Positions 34,045-43,313 are shown, numbered from the stretch's first letter. The stretch: 51,114 bases of DNA from an uncultured Bacteroidales bacterium (GCA_947311115.1 CAMZKE010000150.1:1-51114), one strand, 5' to 3'. Numbers and translations are program-made. Notes: generated by a model not told the origin, from the letters alone.

Positions 34045-36006
34045 TTATTTATTAAATTTTAAAGTGAAACAAGTTCCTGTTTCGCCCATATTTTTATCGG
34101 TATTAGAGGTAACTTTAATTTGTCCCTTATGCATTTTTACTATGCCATAAATAAGAGGCAAACCTAAGCCTGTGCCTTTTCCAACAGGTTTGGTAGTGAA
34201 AAATGGAGTAAATATTTTATCCATATTTTTTTTAGCAATTCCAACGCCTGTATCTTTAATTTTTAAAATTATTTCGTTTTCATTTTCCGATAAATCAACT
34301 GTTAAAACACCACCGTTTGGCATTGCTTCTACTGCATTTTTTTCTAAGTTTGTAAGAACTTGCATCATTTGCTCGGTATCAATATCAAGAATATTGTTTT
34401 CTAAATCGGTATTAAACTCAAGCTTAATGTTTTCTTGTTTAATGATGCTTTTAAAACTGTTTTTTACAAACTTTTCGAAATTAGTAGCCACTAGATTAAC
34501 CTGATTTTTTCGTGCAAAATTTAATAAGCCTCCCACTATTTTTTTACATCTATCGGCTTGCTCTGCAATTAATTCTAAATCTTCTTGAATAGGCGAATCT
34601 TTACCTGCCTCATCTTTTAAAATATTGCTATACATTGTAATAACACCAAGCGGATTGTTAAGTTCATGAGCAATACCTGCCGATAATTGCCCCATATTCG
34701 CAAGCTTTTCAGATTGTTTAAGAGCCTGTTTAGCATTGGCTAATTCTGTATTAGAATTGTTAAGTTTTTCTATTGTAAATGGCAAGCACATTTCTTCCTC
34801 TGCCAATCCACAAACCACGGCCGAAGCGTGTTCTTTACAGTTTATATAACCGCAAGCACCACAGTTTAATAAATCGAGTGTTTCGTTTTTATTCATAGAA
34901 ACCAAAACTGCTGTAATAGCTTCTTCCGAAACTTCCTGCGAGTTTAATTCCTGTTTGGTAAATATTCTTTTAGAATCGATTTTAGAATACAACTCTACAT
35001 CTTTTTCCCAATCTTTTTTATTAATCTTACTAAGTTTTGTTTTTGTAGCCTTACTAATTTTATCTCTACGTAAAAAACGCTTCCCATTTTTTGACATTCC
35101 CGGTCCCATAATACAACCATCGCAGCATAAAAGTTCTAAATATTTAGCATCTAATATTCCTTTTTCGTATTCTTCAATTACATCTTTAAAATACGTTTGC
35201 CCCTGTGCTACAATAGTTTTGTTTTCCGATATATCATCAGATAAATCCATATTATGCAATAAGCCGTGACTTACAGGAAATATGGCTCCTTTCCCGCCAT
35301 AAGGAGGATCGAATTTCGAAGCTGTTACTTTTGTAAAATCAATATTTTTAGCATCAAAAATTTCTCTTAACTCAGAAAACGTAAGCACATAATCGATTAA
35401 ATCCGATTCGGTTTTTTTGGCGATACAAGGGCCAATAAAAACTGTTTTTATATTATCTCCATATTTCTTTTTAACCACTTTAGACATAGTCATTAATGGC
35501 GAATCTACCGCAGCTAAATCTTTAATTAATTTAGGATGAAATTTTTCGATATAATTAACAATAGCAGGGCAATCGGAAGAAATTAGATGTTTAATTTTAT
35601 CGGACTCAACCAATTGCTTGTAGTTTTTAGCAGCTAAATCAGCCCCAAAAGCAACTTCTGTAACTAAATTGAAACCTAATTTTCTAAGCATAGCAACTAG
35701 AATACCTGTCTCATTATGCTCTAAAAATTCGGCTACATAGCTTGGGGCAACCAATGCTACAACCGTTTCTTTTTTCGAATCTAATAATTGTAAAACATCG
35801 TTAATATTGTTAATATATGTTTTAGCCCCTTGACTACAAACCTTAACACAATTACCACAAGCAATACAACGTTCTGTAATAACCTCTGCTTGTCCATTCA
35901 TTATCTTTATAGCCTTTACAGGGCATTCTCTAACGCAAGTATAGCATACTCTACACCTGCCTTTTATGGTAAAAACTAATGGGTTATTTGTGTTTATTAT
36001 TGTCAT
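34045..36006 (-). CDS. [FeFe]-hydrogenase-like sensor fused to a histidine kinase (HydS-like)
   Basis: 653 residues without membrane helices. Residues 18-57 form a 2[4Fe-4S] ferredoxin (C18, C21, C24, C28; C47, C50, C53, C57). Residues ~80-310 are a shortened hydrogenase large-subunit domain with the equivalents of all four H-cluster cysteines: C146 (SSDCP), C194 (GPCIAKKTE), C294 and C298 (CCDGC). The proton-transfer cysteine beside the first ligand (TSCC in catalytic enzymes) is Asp145 here. A further Fe-S domain of the PF04060 type lies at 382-407 (CGACGYINC). A short coiled coil leads to HisKA with His447 (GIAHELNNPLG) and a HATPase to the end. It probably senses H2 or redox state and signals to the receivers encoded just downstream. 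Confidence 0.88.
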   Translation of the reverse strand: MTIINTNNPLVFTIKGRCRVCYTCVRECPVKAIKIMNGQAEVITERCIACGNCVKVCSQGAKTYINNINDVLQLLDSKKETVVALVAPSYVAEFLEHNETGILVAMLRKLGFNLVTEVAFGADLAAKNYKQLVESDKIKHLISSDCPAIVNYIEKFHPKLIKDLAAVDSPLMTMSKVVKKKYGDNIKTVFIGPCIAKKTESDLIDYVLTFSELREIFDAKNIDFTKVTASKFDPPYGGKGAIFPVSHGLLHNMDLSDDISENKTIVAQGQTYFKDVIEEYEKGILDAKYLELLCCDGCIMGPGMSKNGKRFLRRDKISKATKTKLSKINKKDWEKDVELYSKIDSKRIFTKQELNSQEVSEEAITAVLVSMNKNETLDLLNCGACGYINCKEHASAVVCGLAEEEMCLPFTIEKLNNSNTELANAKQALKQSEKLANMGQLSAGIAHELNNPLGVITMYSNILKDEAGKDSPIQEDLELIAEQADRCKKIVGGLLNFARKNQVNLVATNFEKFVKNSFKSIIKQENIKLEFNTDLENNILDIDTEQMMQVLTNLEKNAVEAMPNGGVLTVDLSENENEIILKIKDTGVGIAKKNMDKIFTPFFTTKPVGKGTGLGLPLIYGIVKMHKGQIKVTSNTDKNMGETGTCFTLKFNK

Positions 36007-36190
36007 TTTATTTTTTTTAAGAGGTCAGATACTAGAAGACAGATATTAGATATTAGTGGTTTATGCTAACATCTAAGTTCTTCAATCTATTTTCTGCAAT
36101 TCGCATCTATAATCTGTTCTCTGCATTCTGCCTTCTGTTTTTAACACCTACAAAATTCCTATATATTTAGATATTTTACTATGAAATAAA
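36007..36190. other. gap between hydA and the sensor kinase
   Basis: No gene. Contains short reiterated AGATATTAGATATTAG-like and TCTGCATTCTGCCTTCTG-like stretches, but no clear hairpin terminator or promoter on the minus strand. Transcription from hydA could continue through it. Confidence 0.35.
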
Positions 36191-37903
36191 TCATCTTATT
36201 TGATAAGTTCGGTGTAATAAATGATGACTTTTCTCACCCAAAGGTTCACCCAAATAATTCTTGTATAATTGGCTCACCATATGGTTTCGATGCGAAGCTT
36301 TTATAGTATCAGCATCATCAATGTCGTAAAGTGCTTTCATTCGTTTTTGTATAGCATCAATATTTTGATTTATAGGTTGTCCACCACCATTAATACAACC
36401 ACCAGGACAAGCCATTACCTCAATAAAATGCAAATCACTTCTACCATTTTTTATTTCATCGAGTAATATTTCTGCATTTTTAAGACCGCTTACAACTGCA
36501 AATCCAAATGTAGTTCCATTTATCTCAATTTTGGTTTCTTTTCTACCCTCGCAACCTCTTACGTCTTCAATTCTATATTGAGTCAATTCTTTTCCTGTTA
36601 ATCTGTAATAGGCTGTTCTTATTGCAGCTTCCATAACACCGCCCGATGTTCCAAATATTTTACCTGCAGAACTGTGCATTCCAAGCGGAGAATCTGCCAT
36701 TTCTGGTTCTAAATTCTTTAAATCGATACCGTGAAAACGAATTAATTTAGCCAATTCTCTGGTGGTTAAAATTGCATCAACATCAGAAATACCGTTTTGC
36801 ATCATTGTTTTTTCTTGCTGCTCAAATTTCTTGGCTGTGCAAGGCATAACGGCAACTGAATACAAATCTTTCTGTTCTATTTTCTCGGTTTCGGCAAAGT
36901 AGCTTTTTATTACTGCACCCATCATTTGTTGAGGCGATTTACAAGTCGATAAGTTTGGAATAAAGTCTTGCTGGAAACCTTCGGCGTATTTAACCCAACC
37001 AGGACAGCAGCTTGTAAACATTGGTAATTTTCCTCCCGTTGTTACTCTATCTATTAATTCGGCAACCTCCTCTATAATAGTTAAATCGGCAGAAAAAGAA
37101 GTATCGAAAACTACATTAAAACCTATTTTACGCAAAGCTGTATTTAAAACGCCTTTAATATCGGTTCCCGAGTCTAAGCCAAATTCTTCGGCAATAGATA
37201 CCGAGATAGATGGTGCGTGCTGAACAACAACCGTTTTTGTAGGGTCTTGCAAGTTTGCTTCAATCTCTGTAAAATGACATTTTTCTCTTAATGCGCCTGT
37301 TGGACAAACATTTATACATTGTCCGCAATTTACACATTTAGACATATTTAAGCCTTCGTTAAAAGCTGTTCCTATTATAGTTTTGTTACCTCTGCCAACA
37401 AATTCGATAGCAGATACAGCTTCAATTTCTTCGCAAACTCTAACACATCGTCCACATAAAATACATTTTGCAGGGTCACGAACAATACTTGTGCTCGCTA
37501 CATCTAATTTGTATTCTTGTTTTTTGCCTACAATTCTTCTGTTTCTAACATGATGTTCGTTAGATAATGATTGTAATTCGCAATTATTATTTCGTTCGCA
37601 ATACAAACAATCGTCAGGGTGATCGGCTAATAAAAGCTCGATTATAGTTTTACGAGAATTAATAACTCTTTGCGAATGAGTTGTGATACTCATTTTGTCG
37701 GTAACAGGTTCTGAACAAGATGGCACTAAATTTTTTCGTCCCTCTACTTCTACTACGCACATTCGGCATGCTCCAGAAGGTAACATATCCTTCATATGGC
37801 AAAGTGTTGGAACCTTTACAGAATTTCTGTTTAACACCTCCAATATAGTTTCACCTTGTTCGGCTTCAACTTTCTTATTATTTATTTCTATTGTATAGCT
37901 CAT
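36191..37903 (-). CDS. hydA: [FeFe]-hydrogenase catalytic subunit HydA
   Basis: 570 residues. In order: an N-terminal [2Fe-2S] domain (C35, C46, C49, C63), the His-ligated [4Fe-4S] site (H95, C99, C102, C108), a 2[4Fe-4S] ferredoxin (C147, C150, C153, C157; C190, C193, C196, C200), and the H-cluster domain with TSCCPGW (C299, C300), MPCTAKK (C355) and ACPGGCINGGGQP (C499, C503). The spacing coincides with the classical clostridial enzyme. A small-subunit-like tail (HLLHRTYQIR) ends it. With all catalytic residues present it should make or use H2. With NuoF- and NuoE-like partners it is expected to form the trimeric NAD-linked, possibly electron-bifurcating, enzyme. The HydE/F/G maturases must be encoded elsewhere. 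Confidence 0.96.
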   Translation of the reverse strand: MSYTIEINNKKVEAEQGETILEVLNRNSVKVPTLCHMKDMLPSGACRMCVVEVEGRKNLVPSCSEPVTDKMSITTHSQRVINSRKTIIELLLADHPDDCLYCERNNNCELQSLSNEHHVRNRRIVGKKQEYKLDVASTSIVRDPAKCILCGRCVRVCEEIEAVSAIEFVGRGNKTIIGTAFNEGLNMSKCVNCGQCINVCPTGALREKCHFTEIEANLQDPTKTVVVQHAPSISVSIAEEFGLDSGTDIKGVLNTALRKIGFNVVFDTSFSADLTIIEEVAELIDRVTTGGKLPMFTSCCPGWVKYAEGFQQDFIPNLSTCKSPQQMMGAVIKSYFAETEKIEQKDLYSVAVMPCTAKKFEQQEKTMMQNGISDVDAILTTRELAKLIRFHGIDLKNLEPEMADSPLGMHSSAGKIFGTSGGVMEAAIRTAYYRLTGKELTQYRIEDVRGCEGRKETKIEINGTTFGFAVVSGLKNAEILLDEIKNGRSDLHFIEVMACPGGCINGGGQPINQNIDAIQKRMKALYDIDDADTIKASHRNHMVSQLYKNYLGEPLGEKSHHLLHRTYQIR

Positions 37904-37946
37904 TTCTTTGTTTTTTTTGGTCTGAAATATCAGATTTCAACGTCTT

Positions 37947-39878
37947 TTATAAAATCTCAATGGCATCAAACTTACATACCTCGTCGCAGGTTCCACAGCC
38001 AATACACTTATCATCTATAATATAATGAGCTGCTTTTCTAGAGCCAATAATGGCATCGGTAGGGCACTTTTTTGCACATATTGTGCAGCCCGTACATTTG
38101 TCAACATCAATCTTGAAAATTCTTAAACTTTGACAAACTCCTGCATCGCACTTTCTATCGAAAATATGCTCTTCGTATTCGTGCTTAAACCATTTTAGCG
38201 TGCTTAAAACCGGATTTGGAGCCGATTGTCCTAATCCGCAAAGCGAGGTATCTTTAATGACATCGGCTAAACTTTCCAACTCCATAATTCCCCTAAAACG
38301 CACCAGTGCATCATTAGAACTATTGTCGGGTTTAGTGGTAATCAGTTCTAAAATTTCTAACATTCTACCTGTTCCTTCTCTACAAGGGATACATTTTCCA
38401 CAGCTTTCACGCTGAATAAAACTCATAAAAAATTTAGCCACATCTACCATACAGGTTTCTTCGTCCATTACTACCATTCCACCAGAGCCCATCATGGCTC
38501 CGATTTCTACTAAACTCTCATAATCTATCTGTATATCAAGGTTTTGTTCAACAACACATCCACCAGAAGGACCTCCCATTTGAACAGATTTAAACTTTTT
38601 ATTGTTTAAAATACCACCTCCAATATTGTAAATAATTTCGCGAATTGTGGTTCCCATAGCCACTTCTACAAGTCCTGTTAAAGTTATTTTTCCTGATAAA
38701 GCAAAAACCTTAGTTCCTTTACTTGTTGCAGTACCATATTTATTAAAATTACCAGCTCCATTGTTAATAATCCAAGCAATATTTGCTAGTGTTTCTACAT
38801 TATTAATAATGGTTGGCTTTTCAAATAATCCGCTTACAGCAGGGAAAGGTGGGCGTGGGCGAGGCATTCCTCTTTTGCCCTCAATACTATGAATAAGTGC
38901 AGTTTCTTCGCCACAAACAAATGCTCCTGCTCCTTTTTTAATGATAAAATCTAAATCGACACCTGTTCCAAAAATATTTTTACCGATTAAACCGTATTCC
39001 TTAGCTTTTTTAAGTGCAATTTCTAAACGCTCAATGGCCAAAGGATATTCTGCTCTAATATATATGTAAGCCTTTGTTGCTCCAATAGCAAAGGCAGAAA
39101 TAGCTTGTCCTTCAATAAGTTTATGTGGATCACCCTCAATTACAGCTCTATCCATAAATGCACCAGGGTCGCCCTCATCGGCATTACAAATAAAATATTT
39201 CTGATCAGCTTCGGTATTTAACGAAAATTTCCATTTTTTACCAGTAGAAAATCCTCCACCACCACGTCCTCGTAAGCCCGATTCTTCAATAAGGTCGCAA
39301 ATTTCTTTCGATTTGTAATTTCTTATAGTATTCAAATAAGCCTTATAGCCACCTTTTGCAATATATTCCTCAATGCTTGTAGGGTCAATAATTCCACAAT
39401 TTTCAAGAACAATACGTTCTTGCTTTTCAAAGAATGGGTGTTCAGAAATATCTATTACATTATCCCATTTTTCTTGTGTGTCTGACTTAAATTGAGCTAA
39501 AATATGTTTCGGATTTATTTTGTTTGCAAATACATCGTCCAAAATATTGTTAACATCTGTATTGTTAACTTTCTCGAACGAAACACGTTGCTTGTTTGGT
39601 AATTTAACATCCATTATTGGTTCCGACGAACAAAGTCCGATACAACCAACGGCAATTATTTCCGCATCAATATTATTAGTTTCTAAATATTGCTCTATTG
39701 CAATTTTAGTTTTGCCTGCACCTGCACCTAAACCACAAGTTCCTGCACCAATATATATAATAGGTTTGTTGTTTTCTTCTTTAGTAATTTGCTTTAATGT
39801 AAGCAAAGTGTTTTTGTCAAATGGCTTGGTATTATTCAATACCTTTTCTACAAGAAATTTCTTATTGCTATTTTTCAT
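37947..39878 (-). CDS. hydB: NuoF-like hydrogenase subunit HydB
   Basis: 643 residues. An N-terminal thioredoxin-like [2Fe-2S] domain (GAGTCGLGAGAGKT, VGCIGLCSSEP) precedes the NuoF core with FMN and NAD(H) sites (GRGGGGFSTGKKW, CNADEGDPGAFMDR, GAGAFVCGEETALI). A [4Fe-4S] site follows (ESCGKCIPCREGT), then a C-terminal 2[4Fe-4S] ferredoxin (CTGCTICAKKC, CIGCGTCDEVC). This exact layout is that of HydB of trimeric hydrogenases, the flavin subunit where NAD(H) and ferredoxin electrons meet. It overlaps hydC by 11 bp and is 43 bp ahead of hydA. Confidence 0.96.
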   Translation of the reverse strand: MKNSNKKFLVEKVLNNTKPFDKNTLLTLKQITKEENNKPIIYIGAGTCGLGAGAGKTKIAIEQYLETNNIDAEIIAVGCIGLCSSEPIMDVKLPNKQRVSFEKVNNTDVNNILDDVFANKINPKHILAQFKSDTQEKWDNVIDISEHPFFEKQERIVLENCGIIDPTSIEEYIAKGGYKAYLNTIRNYKSKEICDLIEESGLRGRGGGGFSTGKKWKFSLNTEADQKYFICNADEGDPGAFMDRAVIEGDPHKLIEGQAISAFAIGATKAYIYIRAEYPLAIERLEIALKKAKEYGLIGKNIFGTGVDLDFIIKKGAGAFVCGEETALIHSIEGKRGMPRPRPPFPAVSGLFEKPTIINNVETLANIAWIINNGAGNFNKYGTATSKGTKVFALSGKITLTGLVEVAMGTTIREIIYNIGGGILNNKKFKSVQMGGPSGGCVVEQNLDIQIDYESLVEIGAMMGSGGMVVMDEETCMVDVAKFFMSFIQRESCGKCIPCREGTGRMLEILELITTKPDNSSNDALVRFRGIMELESLADVIKDTSLCGLGQSAPNPVLSTLKWFKHEYEEHIFDRKCDAGVCQSLRIFKIDVDKCTGCTICAKKCPTDAIIGSRKAAHYIIDDKCIGCGTCDEVCKFDAIEIL

Positions 39879-40344
39879 CTTTTGCCTCCTTTTCTCTATA
39901 AGTATTAAGAATTTCGTGAATAGATTCTGCGGTTACTTGTGCGTGAAATTCGCCATTTACACTAATTACAGGAGCTAAACCACAAGCACCAATACAGGCC
40001 ACTACTTCTATACTAAATAAGCCATCGGTGGTGGTTTGCTCTGTTTTAATTTTTAAAGCATTTTCTATTTCAGATAAAACTGTTGCTGAGCCAAGTACGT
40101 GACAAGCTGTACCTCTACACACTTGTATATGATATTTACCCGGAGGAGAAAACTTAAATTGATTATAGAATGTAGCAACTCCATAAATTTTACTTGTTGG
40201 TACATTTATATATTTTGATACCTTTTCAACAGATTCTTTCGAAAGAAAGCCTTCGTTTTCTTGTAACTTTTGCAAAATGGGGATTAAACTATCTCGTTTT
40301 GCTCCTTTGTAAGTTTCAAGTATATTGTCAACTTCTGTTTTCAT
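39868..40344 (-). CDS. hydC: NuoE-like hydrogenase subunit HydC
   Basis: 158 residues of the NuoE/24-kDa family. The helical N-terminus (RDSLIPILQKLQENEGFLS) precedes the thioredoxin-like domain with four [2Fe-2S] cysteines in CRGTACHVLGS and CIGACGLAPV. It is the small electron-transfer subunit of the HydABC complex. It is first of hydC-hydB-hydA; a hairpin lies in its upstream region. Confidence 0.95.
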   Translation of the reverse strand: MKTEVDNILETYKGAKRDSLIPILQKLQENEGFLSKESVEKVSKYINVPTSKIYGVATFYNQFKFSPPGKYHIQVCRGTACHVLGSATVLSEIENALKIKTEQTTTDGLFSIEVVACIGACGLAPVISVNGEFHAQVTAESIHEILNTYREKEAKDEK

Positions 40345-40360
40345 TTGCTTTATTTTTATT

Positions 40361-40387
40361 GTTTAAAAAGCAGGCAGTATAACTGCC
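40361..40387 (-). terminator. hairpin between the double-receiver gene and hydC
   Basis: GGCAGT-TAT-ACTGCC is a perfect 6-bp stem followed on the minus strand by TGCTTTTTAAAC. It lies 17 bp before the hydC start. It may terminate the upstream gene, partly attenuate read-through into hydCBA, or stabilise the hyd mRNA 5' end. The stem is short and the T-run interrupted. Confidence 0.45.
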
Positions 40388-40442
40388 CACTTTGTAAATA
40401 ATCCCTATTATTAATTTTGGCTGAAATTACATTGAAGGACCA

Positions 40443-41372
40443 TTATTTTTTTAACAGTTTATTTACTGTATTAATTAAATACGCAGCTTCAATAGGCTTT
40501 TTAATAAAACCTTCTACTTCAATAGCGTGAGTTTTATTATCGCTAGTACGATAATCTACACAACCTTTTCCTGTTGTTGCATCTTTTATTAAAAGTACAT
40601 CTAACTCTCTGTATTCTCTTTGGCTTCTCATATTCATAGCCATATCAAATACGCTATAATCAGTAGCTATTAACACATCTATTGATGATTGCATTAACAC
40701 CGGAACTCGTTTTAACTCAGGAATATCCTTAAACGATTTTGCCAATTCAAATCCCTCATAATGGGTAGTCATCATTACATCAAGAATTGCAACATCTGGC
40801 ATTACTTCTTTTGCTAATTTAATTCCTTCTGTTTTATTTGATGCTGTGTAAACATCAAATCCTTCTTTTTTTAAAATTGCTTTTGCAACTGTTATGATAT
40901 CAATATCATCATCAACTAATAAAACTTTTTTTGTTTCCATATCACTAATTTTTATACTGTTGTTAATTAAATTTGTATTATAGTTTTTAGAGATGTAGAT
41001 TTCATTATCTAACACCTTATTTATTGCATTGTTTAATTCTGTTCGGCTTGTGTATTTCGATATAATTGCATTTACACCATTTTTTAGTAACTTTTCAAAG
41101 TACAATTCTTCGGTAATAAATGATAACGCAATTATTTTTAAACTCTTGTTTTTATGTTGTAATTGACGTATTAAGTCAAATTGATCTTTACGAATCATCT
41201 CAATATCAATAAATAAAATATCAATATTATTTTTAAATTTGCTTAATAAATCTAATCTCGTTTCTGCTTCTAAATTAATTTCAAATTTGGTATTTTTACT
41301 TAAAATTACTTTAATTGCATTTCTAAATGTTGAATGCTTGTCTACAATTCCTATTTTTATTTTTGCTTTCAT
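40443..41372 (-). CDS. double-receiver regulator
   Basis: 309 residues from the Met at 41372 (MKAKIKIGIVDK); an extension to 41417 is possible but unlike the family. The first receiver (about 1-120) is degenerate: the acidic pocket reads IVDKHSTFRN where IVDDH is usual, though an Asp remains in ILFIDIEM. The second (about 150-309) is intact, with VLLVDDDIDIITVAKA, DVAILDVMM and KKP near the end. There is no DNA-binding domain. It stands between the NarL-type pair and hydCBA, so it probably links the regulators of the block. Confidence 0.82.
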   Translation of the reverse strand: MKAKIKIGIVDKHSTFRNAIKVILSKNTKFEINLEAETRLDLLSKFKNNIDILFIDIEMIRKDQFDLIRQLQHKNKSLKIIALSFITEELYFEKLLKNGVNAIISKYTSRTELNNAINKVLDNEIYISKNYNTNLINNSIKISDMETKKVLLVDDDIDIITVAKAILKKEGFDVYTASNKTEGIKLAKEVMPDVAILDVMMTTHYEGFELAKSFKDIPELKRVPVLMQSSIDVLIATDYSVFDMAMNMRSQREYRELDVLLIKDATTGKGCVDYRTSDNKTHAIEVEGFIKKPIEAAYLINTVNKLLKK

Positions 41373-41659
41373 TTCGTTTAATTTTCTTTGGTAAAGATAT
41401 ATCAACGCAAAAGGCAAAAACAGATAGTAAATTATAAATTTATGCAGTAGAAAGCTGTAATTATTTCAATCAAAAACCAGTACTTTTAAGCAATTATGAG
41501 CTCAAATGCTTTTACGAAGTAAACTAACAAGCACATAGTGAGACGATTGCCGAAAAGGTTGTTTATTATGTATGGTATATTTTTATGAGTAACAATTAAT
41601 TTTATTATGAAAAATAATTACAGATTTTTGATTAAAATTATAGTTCAAATTATTAAAGT
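41373..41659. other. gap between the NarL-type and double-receiver genes
   Basis: Around 290 bases without a recognised gene. TATATCTTTA on the minus strand (about 41392-41401) is near the -7 consensus but off by one base. No terminator was recognised. Confidence 0.3.
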
Positions 41660-42307
41660 TTACACTTCAATAATTTTATTTTTTAAAGCAAATGAGATTA
41701 AACCAATAGCATTTTTACAACCTGTTTTTGATAATAAATTAGATTTATGTCCAATAACTGTACGTTCGCTAACAAATAATTTCTCTGCAATTTCTTTATT
41801 GGTCATACCATCATACAACAACTCCATTATTTCTTTTTCTCGTTTTGTAAATTTAGGTATTTCATTTTTGTGTTGTTGAGTGTTTATCTTTTTAGTAAAA
41901 AAGCCCCAAAGTTCTTCAGAATAATAAACCTGCCCATTGGCAACTATTGTAATGGCTTTATTTAAAATATCTTTGTTTATATTTTTAATTAAAAAGCCTT
42001 TTACTCCAGCATCAAGCATACTTTGTATGTATTCGTCGTCTTTAAACATACTTAATGCAATAATTTTTAAATCTGGCTTAATTTTTAGAGCTTCTTTTGT
42101 TGCTTCAATGCCATTCATTTTAGGCATTTCAATATCCATTAAAACAATATCGGTATCATTATTTTTAAGTTTTTGTATAAAATCGGCACCATCGTAAGCT
42201 TCATAAATATGTGAAACTATTTTTATTTTACCCAGAACCATTTTTAGTCCTTTTCTAAAAATTTCGTGATCGTCAACTATTGCTATATTTAATTCTGTAT
42301 TATTCAT
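41660..42307 (-). CDS. NarL/LuxR-type response regulator
   Basis: 215 residues. The N-terminal receiver has AIVDDHEIFRKGLKMVL, Asp58 in IVLMDIEMPKMNG and Lys in GFLIKN. The C-terminal LuxR-type helix-turn-helix reads FTKREKEIMELLYDGMTNKE, then IAEKLFVSERTVIGHKSNLL. It should bind DNA when phosphorylated. It overlaps the kinase gene upstream by 8 bp, so the two form a pair. The only DNA-binding protein of the island block, it is the best candidate for transcriptional control of hydCBA. Confidence 0.93.
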   Translation of the reverse strand: MNNTELNIAIVDDHEIFRKGLKMVLGKIKIVSHIYEAYDGADFIQKLKNNDTDIVLMDIEMPKMNGIEATKEALKIKPDLKIIALSMFKDDEYIQSMLDAGVKGFLIKNINKDILNKAITIVANGQVYYSEELWGFFTKKINTQQHKNEIPKFTKREKEIMELLYDGMTNKEIAEKLFVSERTVIGHKSNLLSKTGCKNAIGLISFALKNKIIEV

Positions 42308-43313
42308 CTTCTGTAATTATTTCGATACTAAATTGCATATCAACACCAACTTTTACCTGTTCGTTAAAATAAAAATTACCCGACATTGATTTTATACGGT
42401 TTATTATATTTATTAGTCCTATTCCTGATGAGCCATTTTTTAATGCTTTACTTAAATTAAAACCAATACCGTCATCTTTATAATTCAAATGAAGGATATT
42501 ATTTTCGGAAAACAAATCAATAAAAATATTATTTGCAGATGCGTGTTTAATACTATTATTAATTAACTCTGTTATAATTCTGAACAATGTTAGTTTTATT
42601 GTTTTTTCGATATTATCGGGTATGTTTTTATGAGTAAAACTAACGTCTAATTTATGTGTTGCATTTATTTTGTTTTTAAACGAATCTATTGATTTCACTA
42701 AACCGTATGTGCTAATTATTTGAGGTGTAAGGTTATTTGATATTTCACGTGTATTCGTTACAGCCTCATCGAGCAATTCAATAATATAATTAATATATTC
42801 TTCTTTTTCGTTTTTGGTATTATCATCAGAATTTAATTCATGAACATATAGCTTAATAGTTGATAATAAAGGGCCTAAACCATCGTGTAAATCTTTTGCA
42901 AAACGATTACGTTCTTTTTCTTCGGTTTCAATTACTGCCGATAAAATTTTATTCTGTACTTCCTTTTTGTTTATTATTGTATATGCCGAACAAGCAATGT
43001 ATGTATTATTATCTACTATTATTTTTTTTGTATAAATCTCGTAAGGTATAGTTTGATTTTTACTTGAATTTATTTCAAATTCGAAAATTTTTCGCCCTTT
43101 TTCAAAAGTTTCTAATAAATTATTTGTGAATTGATTATTATTAATAATAGTCTTAATATTTTCGAGTTTAACATTTTGTGTTTCATTAATATTAAATACA
43201 CTTTGACCTATATCGTTAATACTAGCTACAACTCCACAATTATCTATAATAAAACACAATATTTCACTTTTATTAAAAAAAGTAAAATATGCCGAAAAAT
43301 CTAATTTTTCCAT
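42300..43313 (-). CDS. NarX/DesK-type histidine kinase (cytoplasmic, PAS-like sensor)
   Basis: 337 residues without membrane helices. The first ~110 residues look like a PAS domain (ILCFIIDNCGVVASINDIGQ). A HisKA_3 dimerisation domain follows with His143 (NRFAKDLHDGLGPLLSTIK), then a HATPase with ELINNSIKHA, DDGIGF and GSSGIGLINI. The HisKA_3 type pairs with NarL-like regulators, matching the gene overlapping its 3' end. The signal is unknown; being soluble it must be internal, such as redox state or a ligand of the PAS domain. Confidence 0.9.
   Translation of the reverse strand: MEKLDFSAYFTFFNKSEILCFIIDNCGVVASINDIGQSVFNINETQNVKLENIKTIINNNQFTNNLLETFEKGRKIFEFEINSSKNQTIPYEIYTKKIIVDNNTYIACSAYTIINKKEVQNKILSAVIETEEKERNRFAKDLHDGLGPLLSTIKLYVHELNSDDNTKNEKEEYINYIIELLDEAVTNTREISNNLTPQIISTYGLVKSIDSFKNKINATHKLDVSFTHKNIPDNIEKTIKLTLFRIITELINNSIKHASANNIFIDLFSENNILHLNYKDDGIGFNLSKALKNGSSGIGLINIINRIKSMSGNFYFNEQVKVGVDMQFSIEIITEDE

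Noticed and set aside
39520-39978. Plus-strand frame of 152 codons opposite hydB and hydC
   Set aside because: Antisense shadow of well-supported hydrogenase genes; low-complexity and without family likeness. The same holds for the frames at 8098-8412, 21594-22073, 34172-34504 and 34955-35269.
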